From Ahaetulla prasina (Eukaryota; Chordata; Lepidosauria; Squamata; Colubridae): DNA of 64,000 bases. The position numbers and the translations under genes were made by a program. The DNA lies in contig NC_080539.1 of assembly GCF_028640845.1 (NCBI RefSeq), forward strand, positions 109,162,554 through 109,226,553, in the 5' to 3' direction. Positions within the stretch are counted from its first letter, which is position 1; each line of letters begins with the position of its first letter. Shown here piece after piece: positions 12,801 to 23,740 of this stretch. The notes beneath the pieces were generated by a model that saw only the letters and a list, made by a program, of their open reading frames with translations, was not told the origin of the DNA and did not search any database.

Positions 12801-12929
12801 CCAACCCACCTGGCAGCGTTTTGTTGTGAGGAAAATAGCAAGTAGGAGTATTAAATAGGTTTGCTGCTTTCAGTTAGTTAGTTGATGTGTGGGTAGGTGG
12901 GTAGGTGGGTAGGTAGGTAGGTAGGTAGG

Positions 12930-13000
<71 letters not shown>

Positions 13001-16000
13001 AAATGGGATAAAATGTTACTTAAAGGTCATAAAGAAGCATTTCCTTTCAAGTAAACAACATGCAACAGCATTTTACATTAGTTATGGATAATCCTGAGCC
13101 AATCCAGTAGATACCATCAGTCTTGTCCCAACCCTTCTGGCATTTTATCTTAAAGGTTTTGTCATCAAGCCTGGGTCCCTGATGAAATGGACGAGCCCGT
13201 TGGTTGTGTTAACTATGATTATCAGTGCTTTTGTTGTGGGATGTTATTCTTGGTTGCTTTTTTATTTGTTATTTATAATTTTTGCTGTTTTTAGTTTATT
13301 ATTATAATTTTTTATGTAATTTACTTGGGTTTTTAATTGTTAGCTACCCAAAGTCATAACTTAAGATGGGCAGCCATAGAAATTTCATAAACAATCTCCT
13401 TTTCTTAGCCTGGTTTCAAAGTGACTGATATACATAACAGTGCAGTATTTTCATTCACACACACATATACACATCCTATATTTATATCTCTACATATGGA
13501 ACAGATATAGGTTATTGAGGCAACGATATTGAGGCATCCAATTTCAAATTTTCCAGAGTAACTGCCACTCATGTCTTGAACTTTGAGAAGTATTAATTTA
13601 GCTAAGGAACACTAAGCGGATGCCACAAAGAGGGTGTCAACCTATTCTCCAAAGCACCTAAAGGCAGAACAAGAAACAATGGATGTACATTGGGTCTATA
13701 CATACGGATAGACCTTGACTTATAGCTGTTCATTTAGTGATCATTCGAAGTTACAGCAGCATTGAAAAAAAATTACTTATGATTGTTTTTCTTGCAGCAT
13801 GCCCGTGGTCACGTGATAAAAGTTTGAATGCTTGGCAACTGGTCTGTATTTATGACAGTTGCAGTGTCCCGACGTCATGTGATTACTTTTTACGAGTTCT
13901 GACAAGCAAAGTCAATGGAGACACCAGATTCACTTAACAATCTTGTTACTAACTTAACCGCAGTCATTTACTTAACTGTGGGAAGAACGATTAGAAAATG
14001 GAGCAAAACTTACTTAACAATTGACTTGATTAGCAACCAATATTTTGGGCTAAATTGTGGTCATAAATCAAGGATTACCTGCTTATTGCATATGCTTGAC
14101 TTTTAGAGAATTTTGATGCATTGTTCTTGCAAAGTCCAAACACCTGGTGAATTGCTGTTTAAAAACCAGATTGCAGCCAATCAGAATGACTTCTATTTTG
14201 TTACCTAAACTCTTCAGCCTGAAATATTCATGCCCAATATTGTGCAGTATTGAATAAATAAAAGCAGTACAATCAATGGGATTTACTTCTGAGAATATGT
14301 AAGATGTTTACACTATAAATGAATCATATTATTACACTAGTAAGGATGTTATTTTTTATATATAAAAAACCCAATATTCTAAAGTTCTATATTTCTTACT
14401 ATAATTTCAGTTGATACCTGATATAAATCCATTTTATACTCCACATTGACTTATTCGAAGCCTGCACAATTTCTGAACCAAGCTTTGTACAACCTGTCAA
14501 CTATATATTACAGTCCCGCGATGGCGAACCTATGGCACGCATGCCACAGGTGGCACACAGAGCCATATCGGTGGGCACGCAAACTCAGCTCTGGTGCATG
14601 TGATTTTCAGACTTTCTGGGCCCACCGGAAGTAGGGAAACAGGCTGTTTCCTGCCTCCGGAGGGCCTGGGGGTTGGGGAAATTCCCATTTTTTGGTCTCC
14701 CCAGGCTCCAGAGCCTCTCTAGGAGCCTGGGGAGGGTGAAAACGGCCTTCCCCCCTCGGAGGCCCTCCGGAGGCCAGAAACGGCCCATTTGCCAACTTCT
14801 GGTGGGACTGGAAGGCCTGTTTTTTGCTCTCCCCAGGCTCCAGAGCCTCTCCAGGAACTGGGGAGGGCGAAAACAGCCTTCCCCACCCTCCTGGAGGCCA
14901 GAAATGGCCCAATTGTCGACTTCCGGCTCCACACACATGTGCGGGGGGACGGAGCACATAGCATTATGGGTGTGGGCACGCACACGATCCCCCTCGTTCC
15001 CCACACTTTTGGCACACTATGGCAAAAAGGTTAGCCATCCCTGTTATAGTCTATCATGCTTTTAATCCGTTTGCAACTATATAACGCATTCAAATTGTTG
15101 GATTGCAGCTGATTTACAACTCGTAGAGCACTGAGTGACTATGGTTTACATTTTTGTGGTCAGGCATTTATCAGATCTCTAGATGGCGATTAGTTTGATT
15201 ACCAAAGGCTGTGGAAGAGTGTTACTGTAATCACTGTACAAAACACAAAATAGATAACACACATCAGTGTCCATTCCTAAACATTGACGACAAAATAATT
15301 ATGTCACATGCAAACTCAACCCTTTCCCCTGTGTTGTGGCAACATCTCAGAGGTTATGATATTATGCATGGCCCAGAAAAAAAATCATTACAAAAATTTC
15401 CTTCCAAAATATCAAAACGTATGTTTTTCCATGTAAACTGATTTGTCAACAGAACAGAGGAAAAAAATCTAAGTTCTTTGTTCAAAAGCGACAACTTGTA
15501 AGAAACTTTATTGGCATGAGAGGACTTGAGAGAAGGGGTTGGGCACAGATTTGCATTTTTTAAACTTAGACTTAGAATAATTTTGTCACTTTGAATGTAC
15601 ACTAATCGGCATACATTAAAATGAAATTTCGTTGCATACAGGTCTCAGAGGGTCTCCACCTCTAATATACACTACATAAACATGACAAAATAGATACAAA
15701 ATTATACATATACCCACATATATTATGACAAAGAGAAACAACACAAACTAGTTCAGATGTATAGATGTATACGGTGAGACCAAAACAGCCAAAGAAGCTT
15801 CTGACAACTTTTACAGTGTTCAAACATTGGTTGCAGAGGATCGAGCTTTCCTTCAGTCCTCTGCCATCGTGCACACACAACACATGTGCACACGACACAA
15901 GCAATCCCAGGTTAAGTATTGCTTACCAGGCTACTATTTGTGCTATAATGCACAAAGATGATTCATAGAATTATGCTGTCATTACACGCCAAGCTTAAAC

Positions 16001-16374
16001 AAAAGGAACCACCCACAAGAAGGATTGGGGGACTGGAATTCCCACGTTTCAGGCAAGGCACTTTCATAAATGAATGGATAGGAATGGCAGGAAACAGTTT
16101 TCCAATGAGTTTCCCTAAAAGTTGCCGAGTGGGAAGCCAGACACTGAACGGTCGCCTCCCACATTCGTCCCATCCCTCGCTGTCGTCGCAGAGCAGGACA
16201 CGGGTCCGCAAAGGCGCTCCGCAAGACTAGGGCAGACAGCAGCCACTTTCCTCCTTTCTAGCTTCCCTCCCCATTCCCACTCACCAGTAAGTCGGTGTTG
16301 CCGCCCAATCGGAGCTGGGGCTTGTGCTTCTTCATCAGGTTCTTCAGAGTGCTTCGTGGCACGGTGCGCTTCAT
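9847..16374 (-). CDS. CENPW: centromere protein W (three exons)
   Basis: CENP-W is a small histone-fold protein that pairs with CENP-T in the CENP-T/W/S/X complex of the inner kinetochore, where it binds DNA in the nucleus. Three minus-strand exons (16374-16285, 11932-11819, 9873-9847) join in phase 0 with GT donors and AG acceptors. They encode 30+38+8 = 76 residues plus stop. Recognisable segments are MKRTVPRSTLKNLMKKHKPQ at the N-terminus, VHLNFLLFLF then RLAEEARTKA in exon 2, SKIIKYEHVVSSAK, and the invariant IILKKSRG end. From memory, the chicken protein is also 76 residues, with a near-identical N-terminus and end. There is no stop or frameshift. Introns are 4352 bp and 1945 bp and carry only transposons and microsatellites. 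Confidence 0.95.
10000..10131. mobile_element. short hAT-like MITE (GTGTCAAAC family)
   Basis: It starts CAAGTGTCAAACTGG and ends GGTTCGACACCCATG, an imperfect terminal inverted pair. Flanking octamers CTCTAAAC and ATCTACAC agree at 6 of 8, consistent with an aged 8-bp duplication. It belongs with the copies at 38998 and 40792. Confidence 0.6.
11043..11372. mobile_element. hAT-type MITE (GTGATGGC family)
   Basis: Terminal inverted repeats are CCGTGATGGCAAACCT at the left and the complement of CAGTGATGGCGAACCTTTT at the right. The flanking octamer GCATAGGT is perfect (11035-11042 and 11373-11380), the hAT signature. The interior is non-coding, GC-rich and includes alternating CA/GC runs. 330 bp, inside CENPW intron 2. 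Confidence 0.88.
11819..11932 (-). CDS. CENPW: CENPW coding exon 2
   Basis: Thirty-eight codons holding the main histone-fold helices (VHLNFLLFLFRLAEEARTKA and SKIIKYEHVVSSAK). The acceptor is a T-rich stretch ending TTTAAAAG and the donor is AAG/GTAATC. Where I recall His before RLAEE in human and chicken, this copy has Phe. Confidence 0.93.
12690..12885 (+). mobile_element. tRNA-derived squamate SINE
   Basis: The A-box region reads GAGTAGTGGTTAGGATGCTG. A diverged middle follows with TTAGGCATG and CAGCCCAACCCACCTGGCAG, then a TTGTTGTGAGGAAAATAG segment and GGAGTATTAAATAGGTTTGC. This order is shared with the copies at 20640 and 60303. Diverged, hence old. Confidence 0.75.
12888..12999 (+). 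repeat. (GGTA)n-(GATA)n microsatellite
   Basis: A run of GGTG/GGTA units passes into about 17 GATA units at roughly 12930-12998. The junction suggests growth by point change and slippage. GATA repeats are the core of the snake Bkm satellite, but a short tract like this is common genome-wide. Confidence 0.95.
13706..14081. mobile_element. squamate MITE (TCCTTGACTTAT family)
   Basis: The left end (GGATAGACCTTGACTTAT) and right end (complement CAGGTAATCCTTGATTTATG) form imperfect terminal inverted repeats. The interior carries GTGGTCACGTGAT, TTGGCAACTGG and CAAGCAAAGTCAATGG, which I recognise from a dispersed squamate DNA-transposon derivative. A fragment of the same family lies at 27915. I could not fix a target duplication. 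Confidence 0.65.
14516..15043. mobile_element. hAT-type MITE with internal tandem repeat
   Basis: Starts CCGCGATGGCGAACC and ends AAAAAGGTTAGCCATCCCTG, as in the copies at 11043 and 20039. Flanking octamers TTACAGTC and TTATAGTC agree at 7 of 8. A GC-rich interior unit of about 132 bp, marked by CCCCAGGCTCCAGAGCCTCT, occurs twice (from about 14699 and 14831). ORFs of up to 139 codons here are by-products of GC-rich repeat and not genes. Confidence 0.85.
16285..16374 (-). CDS. CENPW: CENPW coding exon 1
   Basis: Thirty codons from ATG (16374-16372) to a CTG followed directly by the donor GTGAGT. It encodes the basic N-terminal tail and the start of the histone fold (KPQLRLGGNTDLL). The Met chosen matches the vertebrate N-terminus. 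An in-frame upstream Met at 16452 would add residues with no family resemblance and lies in the likely 5' UTR. Confidence 0.93.
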
Positions 16375-16600
16375 CGCAGCGGCGCGGAAGCCCTTCCTCG
16401 GAATCAATGTCGGAGTCAGCGAATATCCGGAGAGCGGTTCGCCCCCCCCCAAACCACTCCACAGACGAACCGAGCGCGCTTGCGCCGTATAAATTCAAAT
16501 CTGCCGCCGTGCGCCATTACGTCACATGAGCGGCTGATGCATCAACCCGCCTACTTTCTCCTTGGAGCGATTGGTGGAAGGGAATGCCATTCAGCGGGAC
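16375..16600 (-). promoter_or_regulatory. CENPW: CENPW promoter region
   Basis: This is a locally CpG-rich stretch directly upstream of the CENPW start. On the minus strand it contains a CHR-type TTTGAA (16499-16494), TGACGTAA (16524-16517, a CREB/ATF-like site) and CCAAT (16574-16570), with an E2F-like GGCGCAAG near 16480. CHR plus CCAAT is the usual layout of DREAM/MMB-controlled G2/M genes, which fits a centromere protein. The sites are seen directly. Their use is inferred. The transcription start is not determined. Confidence 0.6.
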
Positions 16601-17030
16601 TATAGAGAGAAGCCGCTGAATAAATGGGGCTCTTCATTAATATCCAACGCGATCTGTAGTTGCTTCTCACTTCCAAATGCACGCATAATCAACGACGGTC
16701 TTTTGTACAGCTGACCTATTTAAACTCAATAGGGTTTGAGCGGCCGCTGAACGTGTCTTAATCCGTCAGGAATTTATTTTAAAAGTTGCAAATGTATGTG
16801 CAGATTTCTGCTTAGCGTTAAAGAGTTGGAAGGGAATCTTGCCTGCGAAGGATTACACTGTGATCGGAAAGGCTTCTAAGCCTTCTAATGCCCTCAACTC
16901 TTATGATCACAAATGGGACTCTCTTCCAACTGAACAACTTTGACTTTTGGGGAGTCATCAAATGAAGAGTCTTGTTTTTAACTTTTTCACTAATTTTATT
17001 ACTGAAATATAACAGAGTGAATATAAGTGA
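16601..17030. other. anonymous DNA upstream of CENPW
   Basis: No recognisable gene on the plus strand, so I see no evidence for a divergent partner of the CENPW promoter. Confidence 0.5.
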
Positions 17031-17974
17031 ATATAATAAGCTACTGAAGTTCGCAGATGACACAACAGTGATTGGTCTCATTCAAGACAATGATGAACTA
17101 GCCTTGTGGTGCAACCAAAACAATCTGGAACTGAACACACTCAAATGGTGGTAGACTTTAGGAGAAACCCTTCCATACTCCCACCTCTCACAATACTAGA
17201 CAACACAGGATCAACAGTAGAAACCTTCAAATTTCTAGGTTCTATCATATCGCAAGATCTAAAATGGACAGCTAACATCAAAAACATCATTAAAAAAGGA
17301 CAACAAAGAATGTTCTTTCTGCGCCAACTCAGTAAGCTCAAACTGCCCAAGGAGCTGCTGATTCAGTTCTACAGAGGAATTATTGAGTCTGTCATTTGCA
17401 CCTCTATAACTGTCTGGTTCGGTTCTGCAACCCAACAAGAAAAACACAGACTTCAGAGGATAATTAGAACTGCAGAAAAAATAATTGCTACCAACCTGCC
17501 TTCCATTGAGGACCTGTATACTGCACGAATCAAGAAGAGGGCCGTGAAAATATTTACAGACCCCTCGCATCCTGGACATAAACTCTTTCAACTCCTGCCC
17601 TCAAAACGACGCTATAGAGCACTGCACACCAGAACAACTAGACACAAGAACAGTTTTTTCCCAAAGGCCATCACTCTGCTAAACAAATAATTCCATCAAC
17701 ACTGTCAAACTATTTACTGAATCTGCACTACTATTAATTTACTCATAGTTCCCATCACCAATTACTTTCCACTTAGACTGTATGACTGTAACTTGTTGCT
17801 GGCAATCCTTATGATTTATATTGATATACTGACCATCAATTGTGTTGTAAATGTTGTATCTTGATGAACGTATTTTTTCTTTTATGTACACTGAGAGCAT
17901 ATGCACCAAGACAAATTCCTTGTGTGTCCAATCACACTTGGCCAATAAAAAAATTCTATTCTATTCTATTCTAT
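17031..17974 (+). mobile_element. CR1/L3-type LINE, 5'-truncated
   Basis: This is the 3' end of a CR1-clade non-LTR element: the C-terminal half of the RT, a 3' UTR of about 260 bp ending CACACTTGGCCAATAAAAAA, and a terminal ATTCT microsatellite at 17953-17974. The (AATAG)n type tail is known for snake CR1/L3 LINEs. The 5' truncation at about 17031 falls just before the RT catalytic motif. Confidence 0.88.
17035..17690 (+). pseudogene. CR1 reverse transcriptase C-terminus
   Basis: The fragment begins at LLKFADDTTVIG, carrying the FADD catalytic motif. It continues with NNLELNT, VVDFRRNPS, FKFLGSIISQDLKW, QQRMFFLRQLSKL, SVICTSITVWFGSA and LQRIIRTAEKII to a stop after AITLLNK. Compared with the family, a short segment seems missing between the FADD block and LALWCNQNN. 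A frameshift near 17145 separates the first 38 codons from the rest. The following 194-codon frame is clean. Dead fragment. Confidence 0.88.
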
Positions 17975-18016
17975 GTCAGTAATATATGAAAGTAAAAAAA
18001 ATTCTATTCCATTCTA
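17953..18016 (+). repeat. (ATTCT)n microsatellite
   Basis: About 4.4 units of ATTCT at 17953-17974, with a weaker echo (ATTCTATTCCATTCT) at 18001-18015. It directly continues the CR1 3' end. Confidence 0.9.
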
Positions 18017-18737
18017 AACCATATATGTTGCATTGATAAAAAAAATAGCAAGAGATGAAAAAAATATGGGTATCAAACAAATATGATACCAATTTAAAAC
18101 TTACTCAACTCAAGCTTCTAGACCACAGATGAACAGATTGTTTCACCTTTCCCTTTTTAGAATTCGTTATTTTAAAAATTGATCAACACATCCGAATCCA
18201 TTATAGCTGTGTCCTCACTTTCACAAACAGGTCTCAGGCTGGCTCAAAATTGCAATTATTTATCTGGGAATATTTTCATTCATTCATTCAATTTTGCTAT
18301 AGCCACCCAATTCCAAAGGTGTAAGGAACAGAGGAGAGACCTAGGTGAGAGAGGAGTGAGTTCTCTAGTCCTCTTCACAGTCTCTCCACCATATATGTGA
18401 TCTGTCAAGTGAGATGTGATTGGACACAAATGTAGCACTCCTCCAGAACAGCACTATACATATGTACAAAACTAATTTGAGTGACAAATGATAGAGCAAG
18501 AGCATCTCTATCACAGTTACCTGTTCTATGGGCAACCTGCAAAATGGCTAAGCTCTGCTTTTGGGGAACCTGCCTGCAGTTGCTCAATACTATTTTACCA
18601 CAATCCCACCATAAAGAAAGGTTAGTCCCAAACAGCAGAATCTGCTACCATCAGGAATGGGTCTCTCCAAAAGTTCTAATCTTGCAGGTGTCTTCTCCTG
18701 GGCATCCTAGGCCCAAACTTTAAGCAATAGCTTATAT
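18017..18737. other. anonymous DNA
   Basis: No gene or repeat recognised. There is a short ATTC run near 18278. Confidence 0.5.
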
Positions 18738-18970
18738 CTAGGGTATCAAACTCTATTTCATTAAGGGCCACATCAGGTTTCTGTTTGACCTCCTGCAACC
18801 CTCTGCCAGTGTAAATGGAGTTCGGGGGGGGGGGCGCCCACAGCCCTTGCAAGCTCTGTTTTCACTAGCAGAGGCACCACAGGCTGGTCTTCTGCTGTTT
18901 CCAGGGTGGCCCTGTGAGCCGGATTTAAGCACCCCCTCAGGCCAGATCCGGGTCCCGGGCCTTGAGTTTG
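18738..18970. mobile_element. hAT-like MITE (TATCAAACTC family)
   Basis: Starts CTAGGGTATCAAACTC and ends CCTTGAGTTTG. Flanking octamers GCTTATAT and GCTTATGT match at 7 of 8. The right terminus lacks the last nine or so bases expected from the left, so the end may be trimmed. It contains a G-run at 18821-18832. Confidence 0.6.
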
Positions 18971-20038
18971 GCTTATGTCATAACCATAAACAAATTGGAT
19001 GTATATGTTAATTGCAATCATAAGCCACATGCTAGAGACTTTAAAACAATCTAATTCAGTTCATACAGGAAATTCAGCTACGGTATGTCTGTAGATAGGT
19101 GTCCAGCTTCTCATTGAACACCTTTTATTAAACCTCAACATACACTAAGGCTAAGAGCCTTGTCTTTTTGTCCTCTCGAAATCAAGCATCACTTTTTATA
19201 TTAAAATTAAAATTGAATGTGTCATCTTAGTAGTGTTTCTATGTTTGTTTTAGTAGCATTTCTATGTTTATTTTTCCTAGATTTAATGTGTAACTATAAA
19301 AGACCTCCATAATCTTTCAACTAGTAAAAACTTATTATCTAATTCTGCAATATGTATAAAAGATACATTGCAAGTTTATTGCCTCTGGATACATTACAAA
19401 TGTAAATTACCATTTACCATAGTTATGTAAAGCTTGGTATATTTATACAAGAAAGTCTGTAGAGATTCTCAGTCATCCAGGTCATGGTTGTCCCAAAGAT
19501 GCTTTTTCAGGAGGCAACTGGACTGTCTTGTTTTTATAGAAGAATTAGCATTGAAAATGAGGCAAATATTTTGCATATGGTTCTTTAAATTTGACATGTC
19601 ATATTCAAGTGAAAACTAATTGATGTTTATCCAAGTATTAATAATTAGTAGAAATTTTGAAGCATATTTTTCCAGTACTCTTCAAACAGAACAATCTAGC
19701 AGAAACCACTCCATAAAGATATAGATTATCAGTTTGATTATTTTAGTTTCATAATAACGTGATGAATGATTGTTTCCCATTTTTTCATATATTTGGATAA
19801 AGAATATTTGTACACTGTTATAACTTTATCTAGAAACGAAAAACGAAATAAATGTAAATAGGTTAATATTCCTTTGTGAGATATGTGTCAATATAAAATA
19901 TTTGGGGAATAAAAAACATTTGCCCCAAAGTGCTATATACATATATTATTATGTGCATAATAATGTGAAATCACAGCGGTCAGTTCTTTAGCTGGTGTTG
20001 GCTTTCATACACATTGAGTTCTTCCCAGGAATCTAGGA
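18971..20038. other. anonymous DNA
   Basis: Just over 1 kb, AT-rich, with no gene or repeat recognised. Confidence 0.5.
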
Positions 20039-20328
20039 CCGTGATGGCGAATTTATGGCATGTGTGCTAGAGGTGGCACACAGCTTCCTCTCTGATGGCA
20101 CATGAACTGCTGTCCCAGTTCAGCTCTGTTGCGCATGCATATGCGCCTCCTGCTGGCCAGCTGGTCTTTGGGTCTCTGCCACACATACATGGGGGCGGGG
20201 CATGTGGGAGGGGGCTGCACACGTATGCGTGGGGTGGGGTGCATGTGCAGGGCCTCATCTGCATTGCATTTTGGGGGGTTAGGGTTAGGCTTTGGGGCAC
20301 TGGGTCCAGAAAAGGTTAGCCATCACTG
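20039..20328. mobile_element. hAT-type MITE (GTGATGGC family)
   Basis: Starts CCGTGATGGCGAATTTATGG and ends GAAAAGGTTAGCCATCACTG. The flanking octamer ATCTAGGA is perfect (20031-20038 and 20329-20336). 290 bp, non-coding, G-rich interior. Same family as the two copies inside CENPW introns. Confidence 0.88.
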
Positions 20329-20639
20329 ATCTAGGATAGTATAAAACATGCTTATTCAAGCAGTGTGGCCTTTTGTAATTGACAGATGGAAACTTTTTAT
20401 GCATTTTTATGGAAATTTTTCTAAGTGGCATCAAAAAAAAAAATTGGTATGGCACCTACAGTGCTGATAACCACTGGGACCACTTGGCTGATTTATGCCA
20501 TAATCTTTCAATTCTGATTTTCAAAATGTTGATACTGTCTTGTATTCTGCTGCCCATTGGTATTTCTAGATTAGTTATATTAATAATATTAATTATTGTA
20601 TTCTACTTGTTTTATGTATAACTCAAGGTTGTGAACATA

Positions 20640-20815
20640 CTTAACACTCCTGCTTCCTATTTTTCTTCACAACAACAACCCTGTGAAGTGTGTTGAGCTG
20701 AAACAGTGTGACTGTAAAGGTACCCAGCTGGCTTTCATGCCTAAGGAACGTCTGCAACTTACACAGTCTTGGTTTCTAGGACAGCATCTTAACCACTACA
20801 CCAAACTGACTGTTT
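20640..20815 (-). mobile_element. tRNA-derived squamate SINE
   Basis: On the minus strand: TTTGGTGTAGTGGTTAAGATG with tRNA A-box character, GTCCTAGAAACCAAGA, TTAGGCATGAAAGCCAGCTG, then a stretch ending in the AACAACCCTGTGAAG complement. Same family as 12690 and 60303. Confidence 0.75.
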
Positions 20816-21945
20816 AAAGAAATAATAAACATTGATACATTTATATGTGCATAAATATTAAAATATTTATTGAAGTACATATTTTGCACATGCAATTATG
20901 AAATTGTAATTAAACTCTAATTGACACGTAAAATGAGAGGGAGAAAAAAAAGTTTAATCGTTTTCCATTTCTTCACAGATTTCTCATCTCACTCCCCAAA
21001 CAATGGAATTTGCAAAGCACCTAAATGATAGGCAGATATTTAACCCAACTCTGCTTTTCATTATAATGTAGTTTTTAAGGAGTCTTTACAATCTTATTTA
21101 TTTATTCTAAAAGAAAGGCCTCATTCTATTTCACCCATTCAATGAAGTATGAAACAACACTCACAAACGTATAAGTAGTAAAAATGTGCATCAAACCATT
21201 TGATGGGCAAAATGTATGCTTCAGGTCATGTAAAGTTAGAAATGAGCAGAGCTGAGTTGGATAGGGACTAATGCATAAAGACAAAGTATCTTTGAAATTA
21301 AATGAGCAAGCAGAAATTCTTGCAGTCCATAGATCAGAAATAAAATATTGAATGGCATACAATATCTGAGGAATGTGTTCAACAGCCAATTGTTTCTTGC
21401 AATCAGTAGTCTCTGAACATGTGCAAAGAGATTTTGTAAAGCATATTTTGCTTTCATGAGTTTCTAATTCCCAAGATAAAGTTTGTAGCTGACAGTTCCA
21501 CCAAAATGTTTAGGAATCTGTAAGATGGAGAATACAGTTCATTCCACACCCCAAAAAACAAAGAATCGAGTAATAGACAGCAGACACAAAGCAAGATATA
21601 TAACCCCAGTGACATATAAAATGATTCATGGATATTAAAAGTTTATATAAATTTTTATAACTGCAACTGCAAGGAAATTAATATGATGTATATCCCTTTG
21701 TATACTTTAAAGTCAGCCTAAATTTAATTAGGATGCCCCAAACAATGTCTCAGCCAGTAAAAATAAACTGAAGAGAAATTGGTATTTCTGAATGGACCAG
21801 CACTAATGGCATCCAGAGCATGTGATGTTGCTTCTAATTTGGGTGAGTTAGTCTAGTCAAAAGTAAGAAAAATACTGTGCCAAGACTCATCATAATTTCA
21901 TTTTGTGAAAGTCCTGAAAAATAAACATCTTATTATTCGAAAACA
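20816..21945. other. anonymous AT-rich DNA
   Basis: No gene or repeat recognised. Confidence 0.5.
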
Positions 21946-22056
21946 TTGTTGAAAACATAACCAATTTTGTTGTATATATTATGTAAAATGACAATAAAGG
22001 CTATACTAATACTAATACTAATACTAATACTATACTATACTATACTTATATACTAT
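21946..22056 (+). repeat. CR1-like 3' end with (ACTAAT)n/(ACTAT)n
   Basis: ATGTAAAATGACAATAAAGG resembles CR1/L3 3' ends. It is followed by about four ACTAAT units and three ACTAT units. Only the tail is visible, so the LINE link is tentative. Confidence 0.5.
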
Positions 22057-23680
22057 ATTATTGTTTCTTGCAGGAATTTTTAGCTGCAAAGAATTCTGAC
22101 ATTTACTCTGTGGAAAATAGTGCTCAAAAGGATGGGGGGAAAGAAACCTGTGTGTAAAATAAGAATCTCTACACAAGCCCTTGCTTAATTATGTGCCAAG
22201 AATCCGAAGTTCAAACGAAATTTTTTCAGGTAAATCACAAAATGCCTGACAGTTTAAATGAATTTAAGACAATATATATAACAGGAACTGTAGCAAATGC
22301 ACCTCAATTCAAGCAAGAGTCAATTAAAGCAGCATTCATCACAATGATTAAATAGCAATTAGGAATGAATTTTATGGATGGCAACGATCCTTGAAATCTT
22401 ACCCTCCAAGCTAATTGTATAAGCCAAGGATGATAGCAAAAAGTCAATTGTACTTCTAATTCCTTCCATCTCTGTTGCAGTGAACACTTCTGTATCTATA
22501 TGGCAATTACATAAACCTTGCTATATTAAATCTAGAAGATTTTTCATCTACTAGTAGAGCAAGAAGAAACAGTAAATTATTACCTTCCAACACAGTGGGA
22601 TACTGGAGGCATAATGCAATTATGTTTTATGTTCTTCCTATTATTATCATATTCAGAAGAACTCTTGGAAGAACACAGTCTAAGAACTCTGCTATTTATT
22701 TCTGGGTTCTCTGCCTAAATTAAATCCAGATGGTTCAAACAAAATATGCTACATTTTGTGGAGGAAAGGCTATAAAAATGGTGGTTCATCAGTCAGTCTA
22801 ATCTAAGCCTTGTGTGAGAAAGTGTGAGAATGTAATGTAATGGTTTAAATAATGCGTGAAGTTTATATATTTCAGATCTGAAAGAATGCAGAACTATCAC
22901 AGAATATGTTGTAGTATATCCAATGTTTTCAGCTATTGCCATGAGAAGATTGCCTGCAAAGTGATTAACTCTAAACCTTCCTTGTAATTGTCACAATAAA
23001 TTACACTCTTTTCAATGTTAAGTAGTTCAACAACTTGACAAAACGTTGGAAGAAGAACACTACATGGCTGAATCTACTCTGCATGATAGACACCAAATAG
23101 CAATTTGTTCTAACATGATGAAAGCAAGCTAGAAACCAAAAATACTACAGTAACATTCTAATAATTGTCATTAGAGTAGCTAAATGCAGACCAGATTATA
23201 CAAGCAATTGTGACTCTCTCGATGGGAAAATAAGAATTTTAGCAGAAGATAGCAATTGTGCATTTCCATTTCCAAGGTTATTTATTTATTTTATTTACTA
23301 TCAGTTTTTGGGTTCGATATTGAACAAATATCTTACATTTAATTCAAGAGATCAAAATCAATATAAAGTCACATACATTTGAAATAATCTACCTAAATCA
23401 ATGCACTGAGATATATAGAACAAATATCCCTAAAGTGGTATTTCTGATGCATTTATCTATAAAATAATTTGGGACTTAGGTAATACTTCCTTCATGTACT
23501 TCAAATTTTTAATTTCCTTAAGATACAAGCTTAATGAGATGGGAAATAGTGTTGAAAGAGAGATAATATTTTGCCAAGTGCAGTCATAATGATTTTATAG
23601 GATAAAAACCATATATATTTCAATCCTGGTTCAATAAAAGTTCCTTTATCTGTCACCAGAAATATCTTATACATTATATA
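22057..23680. other. anonymous AT-rich DNA
   Basis: No gene, RNA or repeat recognised across about 1.6 kb. Confidence 0.5.
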
Positions 23681-23740
23681 TAAATATACATATATACATA
23701 CATACATGTGTGTGTAGTGTGTGTGTGTGTGTGTGTGTGT
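23681..23740 (+). repeat. TA/CATA and (TG)n microsatellite
   Basis: A TATA/CATA run followed by a TG run, directly against the left end of the Penelope fragment. The opposite edge has a CA run, so the flanks are inverted. Confidence 0.9.

Larger units (their letters stand above)
11933..16284 (-). other. CENPW: CENPW intron 1
   Basis: A 4352-bp intron. It holds a tRNA-type SINE (12690), a GGTA/GATA microsatellite, two MITEs (13706 and 14516) and otherwise anonymous AT-rich DNA. Several 60-80 codon ORFs match nothing known. Confidence 0.85.

Noticed and set aside
12930..12998. GATA repeats as evidence of a sex chromosome (Bkm satellite)
   Set aside because: Seventeen or so units is an ordinary microsatellite length and says nothing about linkage.
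14585..15065. Several overlapping ORFs up to 139 codons
   Set aside because: They lie inside a hAT MITE with an internal tandem repeat. Pro/Arg/Gly-rich translations on both strands reflect base composition.
16115..16529. ORFs of 127-135 codons overlapping CENPW exon 1
   Set aside because: They are alternate frames of a GC-rich exon and promoter. The conserved protein and splice donor are in the 90-bp exon frame.
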